A stretch of DNA of 64,000 nt from Pandoraea terrae (GCF_902459695.1 NZ_CABPRZ010000026.1:1-64000); one strand, 5' to 3'. Shown: positions 1 to 8,993, counted from the stretch's first letter. Numbers and translations are program-made. Notes: generated from the sequence alone by a model not told the origin.

Positions 1-28
1 TACTAATTGCCCGTGAGGCTTGATCCTA
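1..28 (+). rRNA. rrl: 23S ribosomal RNA, 3' end only
   Basis: The first bases read TACTAATTGCCCGTGAGGCT, which lines up with the extreme 3' end of bacterial 23S rRNA (in E. coli ...CTAATGAACCGTGAGGCTTAACCTT). The rest of the gene lies outside the window. The 5S gene downstream supports the assignment. The exact mature 3' end is approximate. Confidence 0.85.
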
Positions 29-91
29 TAACCAGTGTGTTTTTTTACGGCCAGTGTTAGCGCTTGAGCTGTCGGCTTGAGTTAGTGCTTC

Positions 92-139
92 AGCACTTAC
101 TCCGGCCCCATGCAGAGCACTTACTCTGGGCCAATGCAA
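92..139. repeat. 24-bp tandem duplication in the 23S-5S spacer
   Basis: Two adjacent 24-bp units (92-115 and 116-139) both begin AGCACTTACTC and differ at only a few positions; a third partial copy (AGCAC) follows. The repeat lies between the 23S 3' end and the 5S gene, a region removed during rRNA processing. It is probably a replication-slippage duplication. No function is evident. Confidence 0.75.
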
Positions 140-253
140 AGCACGGCTGGTGTGTATCGTGAATATGCCGATACAAGCACAACCCGATTGTTGTACTACG
201 ACTTCTTCTGAATTGGTTTCGTAGCCCCAAAAGGCTGCGAGACATACAAGTTA

Positions 254-369
254 TGCCTGATGACCATAGCGAGTTGGAACCACCCCTTCCCATCCCGAAC
301 AGGACCGTGAAACGACTCCACGCCGATGATAGTGCGGATTGCCCGTGTGAAAGTAGGTAATCGTCAGGC
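254..369 (+). rRNA. rrf: 5S ribosomal RNA
   Basis: The 5' TGCCTGATGACC and 3' GTAATCGTCAGGC strands pair as helix I. The conserved internal blocks CCATCCCGAACAGGACCGTG and GTGTGAAAGTAGG are present. The length of about 116 nt and the position after 23S rRNA and before a strong terminator fit the last gene of an rRNA operon. The 5S RNA is part of the large ribosomal subunit. Confidence 0.96.
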
Positions 370-375
370 TCCCCT

Positions 376-412
376 AAAAACCCTTCAGTGCATGCGTACT
401 GAAGGGTTTTTG
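376..412 (+). terminator. rRNA operon terminator
   Basis: A perfect stem AAAACCCTTCAGT (377-389) pairs with ACTGAAGGGTTTT (398-410) around an 8-nt loop. A T-rich tract continues after it. It lies seven bases after the 5S gene, the usual place for the operon's intrinsic terminator. Confidence 0.88.
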
Positions 413-552
413 CTTTTGCGGCAGCGGTTTCTTGCAGGCAAAACTGTTGCACAAATGCGGCTACGAGCGAAATCCCTATAGCGTGTATCTTCGGTGATCG
501 CTTAGGATGCCCTTCACGGGGATATTGCAGGCAGCACAATCGGGGTTATCAA

Positions 553-1428
553 GTGGTCGTACGGAAGAAGGGAAGTCGTTTGGCGCGACATTTTGCGCTT
601 ACGCGGCGTACAGTGCGCAGCGTTACCATGATCACCTGTGTCGCAGGGGCATTTGTCATGGGCTTGAGCGGTTGTGCGCTCACCCGTTCAACATCGCAAT
701 CGGCCAGCGCGTCACCGCCATCGGCCGCGTCTCTCGTGTCCATCACGCCATTCTCCGATCCCGCTGAAGCTGGCGTTCTGCCTGCGCCTTGGGAACCGTA
801 CATCGTCACCCGCAACAAGCGCCCCACCGAATACCGACAAGTACCGGATACCGACGGCATTCCGGTCATCGAAGCTCGCGTGGACAATTCCGCATCAGGC
901 TTCGCGCAAAAACTTGATATTCCTGTCATTGCAGGTTCGAAACTCAGTTGGCGCTGGCGCGCCGATGCGATGCCTGTGGACGCCGATATCCGCACCAGGC
1001 GTGGTGACGATGCTCCCGTCCGGATTGCTCTCGCGTTCGATGGCGATAGCGACAAGTTGAGCGGAAAGGACCATCTCCATCGCGAGCTCGCACGCTTGGT
1101 GAGCGGGCGTGATATGCCCTATGCAACATTGATGTATGTTTGGGGCAGTAGCGATATGAAGCGCGACGAAGTCATTCCGAGTCCTTATACCGGACGCATT
1201 CGTGCGATTGCCGTGGAACGGGGAGATGTGCACCTCGGCACCTGGCAAACCTATGTCCGCGATATCGCCGCAGACTACGAGAGGGCTTTCGGCGAGCCGC
1301 CCGGGCGTCTTGTCGGTATCGCAATCATGAGCGACGGCGATAATACGCAATCACGCTTCACCGCGTGGTATGGCGACATCCGACTCATTAAGGGTGACGA
1401 AATCCGCACGCAAACGGCAGCCAACTAA
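553..1428 (+). CDS. DUF3047 family putative lipoprotein
   Basis: The protein has up to 291 residues and resembles the DUF3047 family, whose function is not known. A hydrophobic stretch ends in a lipobox LSGC (residues 38-41), so a lipid-anchored periplasmic protein is likely. The folded part includes WRWRAD, YVWGS and a late IAIMSDGDNT motif typical of the family. The start is uncertain: 553 is a GTG giving a long basic leader; GTG 613 or ATG 628 would give a more usual short lipoprotein signal, but none has a clear ribosome-binding site. It is a single gene between the rRNA terminator and its own terminator. Confidence 0.7.
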   Translation: MVVRKKGSRLARHFALTRRTVRSVTMITCVAGAFVMGLSGCALTRSTSQSASASPPSAASLVSITPFSDPAEAGVLPAPWEPYIVTRNKRPTEYRQVPDTDGIPVIEARVDNSASGFAQKLDIPVIAGSKLSWRWRADAMPVDADIRTRRGDDAPVRIALAFDGDSDKLSGKDHLHRELARLVSGRDMPYATLMYVWGSSDMKRDEVIPSPYTGRIRAIAVERGDVHLGTWQTYVRDIAADYERAFGEPPGRLVGIAIMSDGDNTQSRFTAWYGDIRLIKGDEIRTQTAAN

Positions 1429-1457
1429 CGCGACCCAGCGAAGGCTCCGTGAAAGCC

Positions 1458-1483
1458 AAAAGCCGGCATGTGCCGGCTTTTTT
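1458..1483 (+). terminator. Intrinsic terminator after the DUF3047 gene
   Basis: AAAAGCCGGCA and TGCCGGCTTTT form an 11-bp stem with a two-base loop centre followed by T residues, 30 bases after the stop codon. The A-rich 5' arm means it could also stop transcription arriving from the minus-strand gene on the right. Confidence 0.85.
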
Positions 1484-1533
1484 GCCTATGCCCCCGTCGC
1501 GCATCTTCTTCGCAAATCGGGACGTGCCGCGAA

Positions 1534-2727
1534 CTACGTGCGTGAAAAGTACGATTCCACCAATTTCACCCAGTAGGTTCCGCCCAGCGGCAGAAGCTCA
1601 TCGTTAAAATCGTAGCTGGCATTGTGCAGATTGCACGGTCCAAGACCGTGGCCGCTGTCCCGGTGATCGCCTTCGCCGTTGCCGATGAATACGTATGCGC
1701 CCGGCTTCTCCAGCAACATGAACGAGAAGTCCTCCGCACCCATCGTCGGCTCGACTTTTGCATTGACGTTTTTCTCGCCAACGATACCGCGCATCACGCC
1801 TGCACACAATTCGGCCATCGCCGGATCGTTGATCGTCGGTGGATAATTCCGATGGAAGCTGACCTCAGCGCTGCAACCAAAGCCCTTGGACACGTATTCC
1901 GATAGCTCGCGTAGGCGTGTTTCGATCAGATCGAGCACCTCCACGGAGAATGTGCGGATCGTGCCGCCAAGCCAGGCCGTATCCGGAACGACATTGGTCG
2001 CGTCGCCGGCATGAATCTGCGTGATCGACAGCACTGCCGCATCGATCGGGCGCTTGTTGCGGGTCAAAATGCTTTGCAGCGCCTGGGCCAGACTGGCGGC
2101 CGCAATCACCGGATCAATACCCGCATGCGGTATGCCAGCGTGGGTGCCCTTGCCCGTCAACGTGATCTTGAATTCGTTGCTCGACGCCATGATCGGGCCC
2201 GGCGTCAGCGCAAACGTGCCCACTGGCACGCCCGGCCAGTTATGCATGCCGAATACCGCTTCCATCGGGAAGCGCTCGAACAGCCCGTCCTTGATCATCT
2301 CGCGCGCGCCGCCACCTCCTTCTTCCGCCGGCTGGAAAATCAGGTACACGGTGCCGTCGAACGGGCGATGTTTCTGCAAGTACTGGGCGGCGGCCAACAA
2401 CATCGCCGTGTGCCCGTCGTGTCCGCACGCATGCATCTTGCCCTCATGTTTCGATGCGTGCGAAAACGTGTTGGCTTCGTGGATCGGCAAGGCATCCATA
2501 TCGGCCCGAAGGCCGATGGCACGGTCGCTGGTACCGTTCTTCAAGATACCCACGACGCCCGTAGTACCCAAGCCGCGGTGAATCGGAATACCCCATTCCG
2601 TCAGTTTTTCCGCCACGACGTCGGACGTGCGCCTTTCCTCGAAACACAATTCGGGATGTGCGTGGATGTCTCGCCGCAGTGTCTGGATCTCGGCGCGCGC
2701 CGCGTCGATTTCGGAGATGAGCTTCAT
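1534..2727 (-). CDS. M20 family metallopeptidase / amidohydrolase
   Basis: A 397-residue protein of the M20D aminoacylase/hippurate hydrolase type, dinuclear metal enzymes that cleave N-acyl amino acids or similar amides. Metal-binding HACGHDGH lies at residues 99-106, the catalytic pair in FQPAEEG near 135-136 and a further ligand in GMHNWPG (H162). The C-terminal GAEDFSFM segment and the small dimerisation domain are also present. ATG 2727 is chosen because AGGAAC lies just upstream and family proteins start near here; the longer open frame has no support. No signal peptide is seen, so it is probably cytoplasmic. The substrate cannot be told from sequence. Confidence 0.88.
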   Translation of the reverse strand: MKLISEIDAARAEIQTLRRDIHAHPELCFEERRTSDVVAEKLTEWGIPIHRGLGTTGVVGILKNGTSDRAIGLRADMDALPIHEANTFSHASKHEGKMHACGHDGHTAMLLAAAQYLQKHRPFDGTVYLIFQPAEEGGGGAREMIKDGLFERFPMEAVFGMHNWPGVPVGTFALTPGPIMASSNEFKITLTGKGTHAGIPHAGIDPVIAAASLAQALQSILTRNKRPIDAAVLSITQIHAGDATNVVPDTAWLGGTIRTFSVEVLDLIETRLRELSEYVSKGFGCSAEVSFHRNYPPTINDPAMAELCAGVMRGIVGEKNVNAKVEPTMGAEDFSFMLLEKPGAYVFIGNGEGDHRDSGHGLGPCNLHNASYDFNDELLPLGGTYWVKLVESYFSRT

Positions 2728-2951
2728 GACGTGTTCCTGCAGGTCGCAATTGACCCATCTTACCCCGTCTGACCGTTTCCCGCACCCGCCCGGAAGGGGT
2801 AGAAGTACACGGCCAGGCGTGCCGCCACGCAGCAAGAACGTACCGCTTTCCGGCAATTTTGGGGGGCGGATGGCGGGAGGAAGACGTAATACAATAGCGC
2901 CATACGCGACGCCGGAGAGGGCGCCGCTTTCCGGTAGAAAGGAGTGGATTC

Positions 2952-5030
2952 ATGACGTCAGGCACGCACGTCGTACGGGCCGCCTGCCCGCACGATTGCC
3001 CTGATACGTGCGCACTGCACGTGACAGTGGAAAATGGCGTAGCGATCAAGGTGCAAGGCGATCCCGAGCATCCGACGACAAAAGGCGTGCTTTGTACGAA
3101 AGTCGCCCGCTATACGGAGCGGACTTACCATCCGGATCGCCTGCTTCACCCCCTCAAACGCATCGGCGCGAAAGGCGAAGGTCGCTTCAAGCCGATCAGT
3201 TGGGAAGAAGCACTCGACGAAATCGCCGCGCGGCTCGGCGAGATCTCCGCAAGAGACCCGCAGGCAATCGTGCCGTACAGCTATGCCGGCACCATGGGAC
3301 TCGTGCAGGGCGAGAGCATGGCCGCCCGTTTCTTCCACAAGCTTGGCGCCTCGCTGCTCGACCGCACGATCTGCGCGAGCGCTGGCGCGACCGGACTGCG
3401 CTACACCTACGGCGCAAGTGTCGGTATGCAGGTTGAACACTTCGTCGACAGCAAGTTGATCCTGATTTGGGGCAGCAACCCGATTACCTCGAGCGTCCAC
3501 TTCTGGGCGATCGCCCAGGAAGCAAAGCGCCGCGGCGCAAAACTGGTCGCCATCGACCCTTATCGTTCGCTCACTGCGGAAAAGTGTCATCAACACATTG
3601 CGTTGCTTCCGGGGACCGATGCTGCGCTGGCGCTCGCCATGATGCACGTGTTGATCAACGAGGATCTCGTCGATCACGAATACATCGCGCGCCATACGGT
3701 CGGCTTCGCGCAACTCAAAGAGAGGGCGCAGCGCTATTCACCTGCCCGGGCGGCCGAAATCTGCGGCATTCCGGCGCAGACCATTATCGCGCTTGCGCGG
3801 GAGTATGGCGCCACGCGTCAATCAGCCATCCGCCTGAATTACGGCATGCAACGCGCCAAGGGCGGCGGGCAGGCCACCCGTGCGGTCGCCTGTCTGCCGG
3901 CGCTGACGGGCGCGTGGCGTGATCCGGCCGGGGGGCTGCTGATGTCGACATCGGGCTTCGCGCCGGTCGACAACGCCGCGTTGGGCCGTCCCGATCTGTT
4001 GCCGGGCTGGCCGCAACGCCTGCCGCGGACGATTAATATGAGCACCATCGGGGATGCGCTTTGCCACCCCGGAGACGCTGAGTTTGGTCCGAAGGTTGAG
4101 GCGGTCGTCGTCTACAACAGCAATCCGGTGGCCGTCGCGCCGGAGTCGGGCAAAGTGGCAAAGGGATTCGGCCGCGAAGATCTGTTCACTGTGGTTCTCG
4201 AGCATTTCCAGACCGATACGGCGGATTATGCGGACATCGTGCTGCCCGCCACCACGCAACTCGAACATCTTGATATTCACAAGGCATACGGTCACACGTA
4301 TCTTCTCGCGAACAATCCGGCGATCGCCCCGATGGGCGAGGCGAAACCCAATGCGGAGATTTTCCGCCTCCTCGCCGATCGCATGGGCTGGCAAGAGGCA
4401 TGCTTCAAGGACAGCGACGACCAACTGGCCGAACAGGCTGTCCGTTGGGATGATTCGCGCGCGGCCGGCGGCAGCTGGGCGCAACTGAAGCAGGATGGCT
4501 GGAAGGCGCTGAATCTACCGGATGCCCCGTTCGCGCAAGGCAATTTCCCCACGCCATCGGGCAAATGCGAGTTCTACTCCGAGCGTATGGCGCAAGCCGG
4601 CCTGGATCCGTTGCCGGATTGGGTGCCGCCGTATGAGTCCGTGGCGAGTAACCCGGTGTTGGCGGAGCGGTTTCCCTTGGCCATGATTTCGCCGCCGGCG
4701 CGCAATTTCCTGAATTCGAGTTTCGTCAACGTGGACAGCCTGCGGAAGTCAGTCGGCGAGCCAACGCTCGATATTCATCCGGACGACGCGCGCATGCGCG
4801 GCATCGCCGAGGGGCAGATGGTGCGCGTGTTCAACGAGCGCGGCACGCTGAACGCCAAGGCGCATGTCACCGACAAGGCGCGCGAAGGCGTTGTCGTGGG
4901 GCTCTCGCTGTGGTGGAAAAAGCTTGCGCCGGATGGCAAGAACGCCAATGAAGTCACCAGCCAGCGCTTGACCGATCTCGGCAACGCGCCGACGTTCTAC
5001 GATTGCCTTGTCGAGGTCGCCGCGCTTTGA
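2952..5030 (+). CDS. Molybdopterin oxidoreductase family protein
   Basis: A 692-residue member of the DMSO reductase (Mo/W-bis-MGD) superfamily. Cysteines 12, 16, 20 and 48 fit the N-terminal 4Fe-4S site. The central domains follow, and the C-terminal molybdopterin dinucleotide-binding domain begins near residue 560 (SPPARNFLNSSF). Cys141 (TICASAG) falls where the protein ligand to the metal is expected. No Tat or Sec signal is present, so it is probably cytoplasmic. AAAGGAG at 2938-2944 supports the start. No electron-transfer or membrane-anchor subunit is next to it, so its substrate and partner are unknown. Confidence 0.9.
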   Translation: MTSGTHVVRAACPHDCPDTCALHVTVENGVAIKVQGDPEHPTTKGVLCTKVARYTERTYHPDRLLHPLKRIGAKGEGRFKPISWEEALDEIAARLGEISARDPQAIVPYSYAGTMGLVQGESMAARFFHKLGASLLDRTICASAGATGLRYTYGASVGMQVEHFVDSKLILIWGSNPITSSVHFWAIAQEAKRRGAKLVAIDPYRSLTAEKCHQHIALLPGTDAALALAMMHVLINEDLVDHEYIARHTVGFAQLKERAQRYSPARAAEICGIPAQTIIALAREYGATRQSAIRLNYGMQRAKGGGQATRAVACLPALTGAWRDPAGGLLMSTSGFAPVDNAALGRPDLLPGWPQRLPRTINMSTIGDALCHPGDAEFGPKVEAVVVYNSNPVAVAPESGKVAKGFGREDLFTVVLEHFQTDTADYADIVLPATTQLEHLDIHKAYGHTYLLANNPAIAPMGEAKPNAEIFRLLADRMGWQEACFKDSDDQLAEQAVRWDDSRAAGGSWAQLKQDGWKALNLPDAPFAQGNFPTPSGKCEFYSERMAQAGLDPLPDWVPPYESVASNPVLAERFPLAMISPPARNFLNSSFVNVDSLRKSVGEPTLDIHPDDARMRGIAEGQMVRVFNERGTLNAKAHVTDKAREGVVVGLSLWWKKLAPDGKNANEVTSQRLTDLGNAPTFYDCLVEVAAL

Positions 5031-5052
5031 GCGCGATTCAGGGGGTGCGCAA

Positions 5053-6228
5053 ATGACGGTCGAATCGATCTCACGTGCGCTTCGCCTGACTGGGTGTGCC
5101 ACGGCAGCGGGGGGCGCGATCGCCCTTTCCGCTTGCGGCCAGATCGGTTATTACGCCCAATCGATCAACGGACACTTTACGGTGCTGCACGAGGCGCACC
5201 CCGTCAGCGAATTGCTTGCGGACCCCGCGCTCAACCCGCGCCTTCGTGCGCGGCTCATCGACGCCGAACAGATGCGTGCGTATGCGGTCAGCGCGCTTGG
5301 CCTGCCCGACAACGGCAGCTATCGCAGCTATGCCGATCTGAAGCGCCCGTTTGTCGTGTACAACGTGTTCGCTGCGCCCGCGCTTTCGTTGAAGCTGCAC
5401 GAATCGTGTCTACTGGTTGTCGGTTGCGTGGAGTATCGCGGCTATTACTCCCGCGAATCGGCGGAAGCGTACGCCGCAGATTTGCATCGCGATGGTTGGG
5501 AGACGTTCGTCGCCGGTATTCCCGCCTATTCGACGCTCGGGTATTTCGATGACCCGCTTCTGAATACGTTTATCTACCTGCCGCGCGGCGAACTTGCCCG
5601 CATGATTTTTCACGAACTCGCGCACCAGGTGCTGTATGTGCGGGGCGATACCACTTTCAACGAATCGTTCGCCGTGACGGTCGAATCCGTTGGTGTTCAG
5701 CGCTGGATCGATGCACACCCGGATGCCGCGCCGGAATATGCGCAATACAGTACGCAACGAAAGCAATTCCGGGGGCTGGTCGAGGGTTACCGCAAGCGGC
5801 TGCAAGCAGTCTACGAGGGGGCGGGTGATGATTCGCGCAAGGCGGCGGAGAAGATGCGACTTTTCTCGGCCATGCGTGATGATTATCAACAGCTACGCGC
5901 GCAATGGGGCGGGTACGCCGGATTCGACCGATGGTTTGCGTCAGACCTCAATAATGCGAAGATCGGCGCATTTGCCACCTATAACCAATGGGTGCCGGCG
6001 TTTGCGGCCCTTCTGGCACAGGAAGGTGGCGATTTGCCGAGCTTTTACAGGGCGGTGAAGGCGCTGTCGAAACGGCCGGAAAGTGAGCGGAATGCGGTGC
6101 TCGCGCAATTGAGCCGGACACCGGCTGCCATGGCCGTTCGAGACAGGGACTTGGAGACCCCGGGCGAGGGGCGCGCCGATGTGCTTGTGCCGCCCGCGCC
6201 TGTCGGACAAAGCCGGCGGGCGCCGTAG
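5053..6228 (+). CDS. Putative aminopeptidase, lipoprotein
   Basis: A 391-residue protein of the predicted aminopeptidase group (COG4324). The zinc motif HELAHQ is at residues 187-192, with Glu204 (FNESFA) as a likely third ligand, a gluzincin-like HExxH...E layout. A short signal sequence ends in lipobox LSAC with Cys28, suggesting a lipid-anchored periplasmic enzyme. ATG 5053 is chosen because GGGGGTG precedes it and it begins 22 bases after the oxidoreductase stop; an upstream in-frame ATG at 5008 overlaps that gene. The two genes may be co-transcribed. Activity is inferred only from the motif and family. Confidence 0.82.
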   Translation: MTVESISRALRLTGCATAAGGAIALSACGQIGYYAQSINGHFTVLHEAHPVSELLADPALNPRLRARLIDAEQMRAYAVSALGLPDNGSYRSYADLKRPFVVYNVFAAPALSLKLHESCLLVVGCVEYRGYYSRESAEAYAADLHRDGWETFVAGIPAYSTLGYFDDPLLNTFIYLPRGELARMIFHELAHQVLYVRGDTTFNESFAVTVESVGVQRWIDAHPDAAPEYAQYSTQRKQFRGLVEGYRKRLQAVYEGAGDDSRKAAEKMRLFSAMRDDYQQLRAQWGGYAGFDRWFASDLNNAKIGAFATYNQWVPAFAALLAQEGGDLPSFYRAVKALSKRPESERNAVLAQLSRTPAAMAVRDRDLETPGEGRADVLVPPAPVGQSRRAP

Positions 6229-6235
6229 TCTCGCG

Positions 6236-6718
6236 TCATCCGCCGATCGCAGCCTTCAAGCTGCCGAGCAGGCTGTACAACTGTTGTTGTTCCTTTTCAG
6301 GCATCTGACGCATCAGCGTTTCGACCCACGCTTCGTGTGCGCGAGCCATGCTGGCGAATGCCTTCTTGCCGCGCGGCGTCAGCTTGATCAGAAAAGCACG
6401 GCGATCATTCGCCACGGTCTCCCGGGTTACCCAGCCTTCCTTCTCCAACTGATCTGTGATGCCGGTGACATTGCCGCCCGTCACCATCATGCGTTTGGAG
6501 AGCTCGCCCATCTTCAACCCTTCGGGATGCCGGTCCAATTGCGCAAGCAAGTCGAAGCGCGGCAGCGTGCAGTCGAATTCCTGCCGAAGCCGCGAGCGGA
6601 TGTCGGTCTCGATCAGGTTGGTGCAGGTCAGCAGGCGCAGCCAAAGACGCAGGGCGTCGTGCTCGTGATCGCTGGCGCGCGTTTCGAGATCGAGTGAGGC
6701 AGTGTCGGCGAGGCTCAT
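6236..6718 (-). CDS. MarR family transcriptional regulator
   Basis: A 160-residue winged-helix protein with the MarR layout: an N-terminal dimer helix, then the DNA-binding segment GELSKRMMVTGGNVTGITDQLEKEGW and the wing VANDRRAFLIKLTPRGKK. MarR proteins are dimeric repressors or activators that respond to small phenolic or other ligands. It ends seven bases from the convergent lipoprotein gene. No effector or target is evident; the porin lies upstream in the same direction. There is no strong ribosome-binding site. Confidence 0.9.
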   Translation of the reverse strand: MSLADTASLDLETRASDHEHDALRLWLRLLTCTNLIETDIRSRLRQEFDCTLPRFDLLAQLDRHPEGLKMGELSKRMMVTGGNVTGITDQLEKEGWVTRETVANDRRAFLIKLTPRGKKAFASMARAHEAWVETLMRQMPEKEQQQLYSLLGSLKAAIGG

Positions 6719-6824
6719 GGCGCGAGAGCGAAAAATTTGCGATGTGGAAATTTTAGGTTTGAAATAATCGCCCGGTCAAGCGCTTAAGTGGTGTGTCGCC
6801 ACAGATGTGATTGGCTGGCACCAT

Positions 6825-6852
6825 AAAAAAGGGCACCCGAAGGTGCCCTTTC
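6825..6852 (-). terminator. Porin gene terminator
   Basis: On the minus strand the stem GGGCACC / GGTGCCC closes on a TTCG loop and is followed by TTTTTT. It lies about 27 bases beyond the porin stop codon. Confidence 0.9.
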
Positions 6853-6878
6853 CAAGCTAAGTGACGAGAATCGTCAGC

Positions 6879-8039
6879 TTAGAACTTGTGGCGAACGCCA
6901 GCCGTCACAGCGAACTGGTTCTTGTTAGCCGAGAACGGTTGGCCGTTCAGCTGAGCTTGACCAGCGTCGTTGTTGGCGTGTTGCCACAGGCCAACCAGGT
7001 ACGTGTCCGTACGCTTCGACAGCCAGTAGTCCAGGCCCAGGTTGACTTGGTGGTACTTCGGCGAGAGGCTGCCAGCCGGGAGCACGACGCCGTTCGAGGT
7101 AGCCTTCGACCACGTGTACGTGTACGCAGCACCCAGTTGCAGCGCCGGGGTCAGCATGTACTTGGCGTTGATTTCGGCGTTGTCGAACTTGAAGCTGCCG
7201 GCGTTCGCAACGAAGTCATACTTCGAGTGGCTGTAGACCAGGCCAACCGTCGCAGGACCGAAGGCGTACGAACCGCCAGCCGCCACGATCTGTGCCTTGT
7301 CGGTCGCCGTGATGCCATTGAGGTTGGTCGCGAAGCTGCCGAAGTCGTTGCCAGCAGCGCCGGTGTTGTTAGCACCCGGCGTACCCAGGTACAGGTAGCC
7401 GACGCCCAAGGTCAGCGGACCGTTGGCGTAGCCAGCACCCAGCGACCAGGCGCGGTTGTTGGCGAAGCCCGTGCCGCCGCCCGTGTTGGCTTGATTGCTG
7501 AAGCCGTACAGTGCGCTGGCGCTGAAGCCGCTGTAGTTGGCGGTCGTGTACTTGACCGAGTTGTTGATACGGAACGAGTTGTTCAGGTTGTCGTTATCGA
7601 ACGGGTGCGCGCCCGAGAACGTTGCCCATTGGCTACCCGAAGCGAGCGGACCGACGAAGTCGACGACGGAGTCATACTGACGGCCGAGGGTCAGCGTGCC
7701 AGCCGTGGCGCTGCTCAGGCCGACGTAGGCTTGACGACCGAATTCACGGCCGCCTTGGGCCAGGTTGCCGTCACCAATGCGGAAGCCGTTTTCCAGCACG
7801 AAGATCGCCTTCAGACCGCCGCCCAGATCTTCCGCACCCTTCAGGCCCCAACGGTTACCTTGTTGGTTGCCGTTGCTGAACTTGATGTTCTTGCTGCCGG
7901 TGGTGCCGCCGGGGGTGCTCTCGTTGTTGACGTAGGTGATACCAGCGTCGAGGATACCGTACAGGGTCACGCTGCTTTGTGCGTTAGCAGCACCAGCGAA
8001 GGCACCGAGCACGCCCAGAGCGAGAAGCGACTTTTTCAT
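6879..8039 (-). CDS. Gram-negative outer-membrane porin (OmpC-like, Burkholderia type)
   Basis: A 386-residue trimeric beta-barrel porin for passive diffusion of small solutes. The signal peptide ends ANA before mature QSSVTLYG, the family's usual first strand. Alternating strands run to the C-terminal VRHKF, whose final Phe is the outer-membrane assembly signal. ATG 8039 is chosen because GGAGATC precedes it and the signal peptide begins there; a longer frame adds unrelated residues. High expression is likely given its promoter and strong terminator. Confidence 0.95.
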   Translation of the reverse strand: MKKSLLALGVLGAFAGAANAQSSVTLYGILDAGITYVNNESTPGGTTGSKNIKFSNGNQQGNRWGLKGAEDLGGGLKAIFVLENGFRIGDGNLAQGGREFGRQAYVGLSSATAGTLTLGRQYDSVVDFVGPLASGSQWATFSGAHPFDNDNLNNSFRINNSVKYTTANYSGFSASALYGFSNQANTGGGTGFANNRAWSLGAGYANGPLTLGVGYLYLGTPGANNTGAAGNDFGSFATNLNGITATDKAQIVAAGGSYAFGPATVGLVYSHSKYDFVANAGSFKFDNAEINAKYMLTPALQLGAAYTYTWSKATSNGVVLPAGSLSPKYHQVNLGLDYWLSKRTDTYLVGLWQHANNDAGQAQLNGQPFSANKNQFAVTAGVRHKF

Positions 8040-8105
8040 TGAGTGATCTCCAAAAGATTGTGAGATTTGTTTAACAAGGTCACTAGTGATAACGTCCTTG
8101 CTAAT

Positions 8106-8123
8106 CAACTTCGCGAGAAGTTG
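8106..8123 (-). promoter_or_regulatory. Inverted repeat at the 5' end of the porin leader
   Basis: A perfect 7-bp inverted repeat (CAACTTC with GAAGTTG, 4-nt loop) lies 67-84 bases upstream of the porin start codon, just downstream of the predicted promoter. It could form a 5'-terminal mRNA hairpin or be an operator. Both readings are inference. Confidence 0.5.
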
Positions 8124-8128
8124 GACGT

Positions 8129-8156
8129 AATGTAACAAATTCACAATGACGGGCAA
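8129..8156 (-). promoter_or_regulatory. Putative porin promoter
   Basis: On the minus strand TTGCCC (8156-8151) is followed after 16 bases by TACATT (8134-8129). This is a fair sigma-70-like pair placed about 90 bases before the porin start. It is a prediction by eye only. Confidence 0.45.
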
Positions 8157-8353
8157 AGGAAAAGGGGCGTTTTACGGGGGATTCCTGGCCGTGTTGTTTC
8201 GTTTACGCAACAACGCCGGGATCCGCTTTCCACGGGCTTTCGGCGGGCTTGCGCCCGCGAAAGGCGCGCCGGCTCAGGGCGCGTATCATGACCCCGGCGG
8301 CAATTTTGCCGATACCGCATTCCATATCGTGAAGTATAGAAGTCAGGAAGCAG

Positions 8354-8992
8354 ATGATGTTGTCAGACCGCTGGATTACCGAAATTGACCGTGGCTTGCG
8401 CGCCATTGCAGGCGTGACCCGTGCGTCACGCCCGACGCCGGAACCCGCGAATCTCGATGCCGGGGAAGACGATGCGCTGTCGGCCCATGAGAAGCGGCAC
8501 GTCGCTGGATTGATGCGGGTCAATCACGTCGGCGAGGTGTGTGCACAAGCGCTGTACCAGTCGCAGAAGCTCGCCACGAAGAGCGCCGGCCTGCGCGAAG
8601 CCTTTGCCCATGCGGGGCAGGAAGAGGAAGACCATCTGGCCTGGACAGCCCAGCGCCTGTCGGAGCTTGGCTCGCGCCCGAGCCTGCTCAATCCGCTGTG
8701 GTACGCCGGCGCCTTTGCGATCGGCTACACGGCCGGGCGCGTCGGCGACAAGGTCAGTCTTGGCTTCATGGCGGAAACGGAGCGGCAGGTCGAACACCAT
8801 CTCGACGGCCACCTCGACCGGCTGCCGCCGCAGGACCAGCGCTCGCGAGCGATCGTTGACCAGATGCGCCGCGACGAGGCCGCGCACGGCCAGGCCGCGC
8901 GCGATGCCGGCGGCATCGATCTGCCGGTGCCGGTGCAGCGCCTGATGCGCGCTTGCGCCAAGGTCATGACGACAACGGCCTACTATATATAG
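8354..8992 (+). CDS. coq7: 2-polyprenyl-3-methyl-6-methoxy-1,4-benzoquinone monooxygenase (Coq7)
   Basis: A 212-residue di-iron carboxylate enzyme of ubiquinone synthesis that adds the C6 hydroxyl of the demethoxyubiquinone ring. Four helices carry the repeated Glu/His ligands: [33 protein letters not shown] and RRDEAAHG. It probably associates with the inner membrane through hydrophobic surface helices. Two ATGs sit in tandem; AGGAAG at 8345-8350 is better spaced for the second (8357), so the true protein may be one residue shorter. It is a single gene followed by its own terminator. Confidence 0.94.
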   Translation: MMLSDRWITEIDRGLRAIAGVTRASRPTPEPANLDAGEDDALSAHEKRHVAGLMRVNHVGEVCAQALYQSQKLATKSAGLREAFAHAGQEEEDHLAWTAQRLSELGSRPSLLNPLWYAGAFAIGYTAGRVGDKVSLGFMAETERQVEHHLDGHLDRLPPQDQRSRAIVDQMRRDEAAHGQAARDAGGIDLPVPVQRLMRACAKVMTTTAYYI

Positions 8993-8993
8993 A

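Noticed and set aside
6861-8042. A 393-codon plus-strand frame opposite the porin gene
   Set aside because: Mirror of the porin's biased codons (Val/Arg/Gln-rich repeats), covering exactly the porin. No ribosome-binding site or family.
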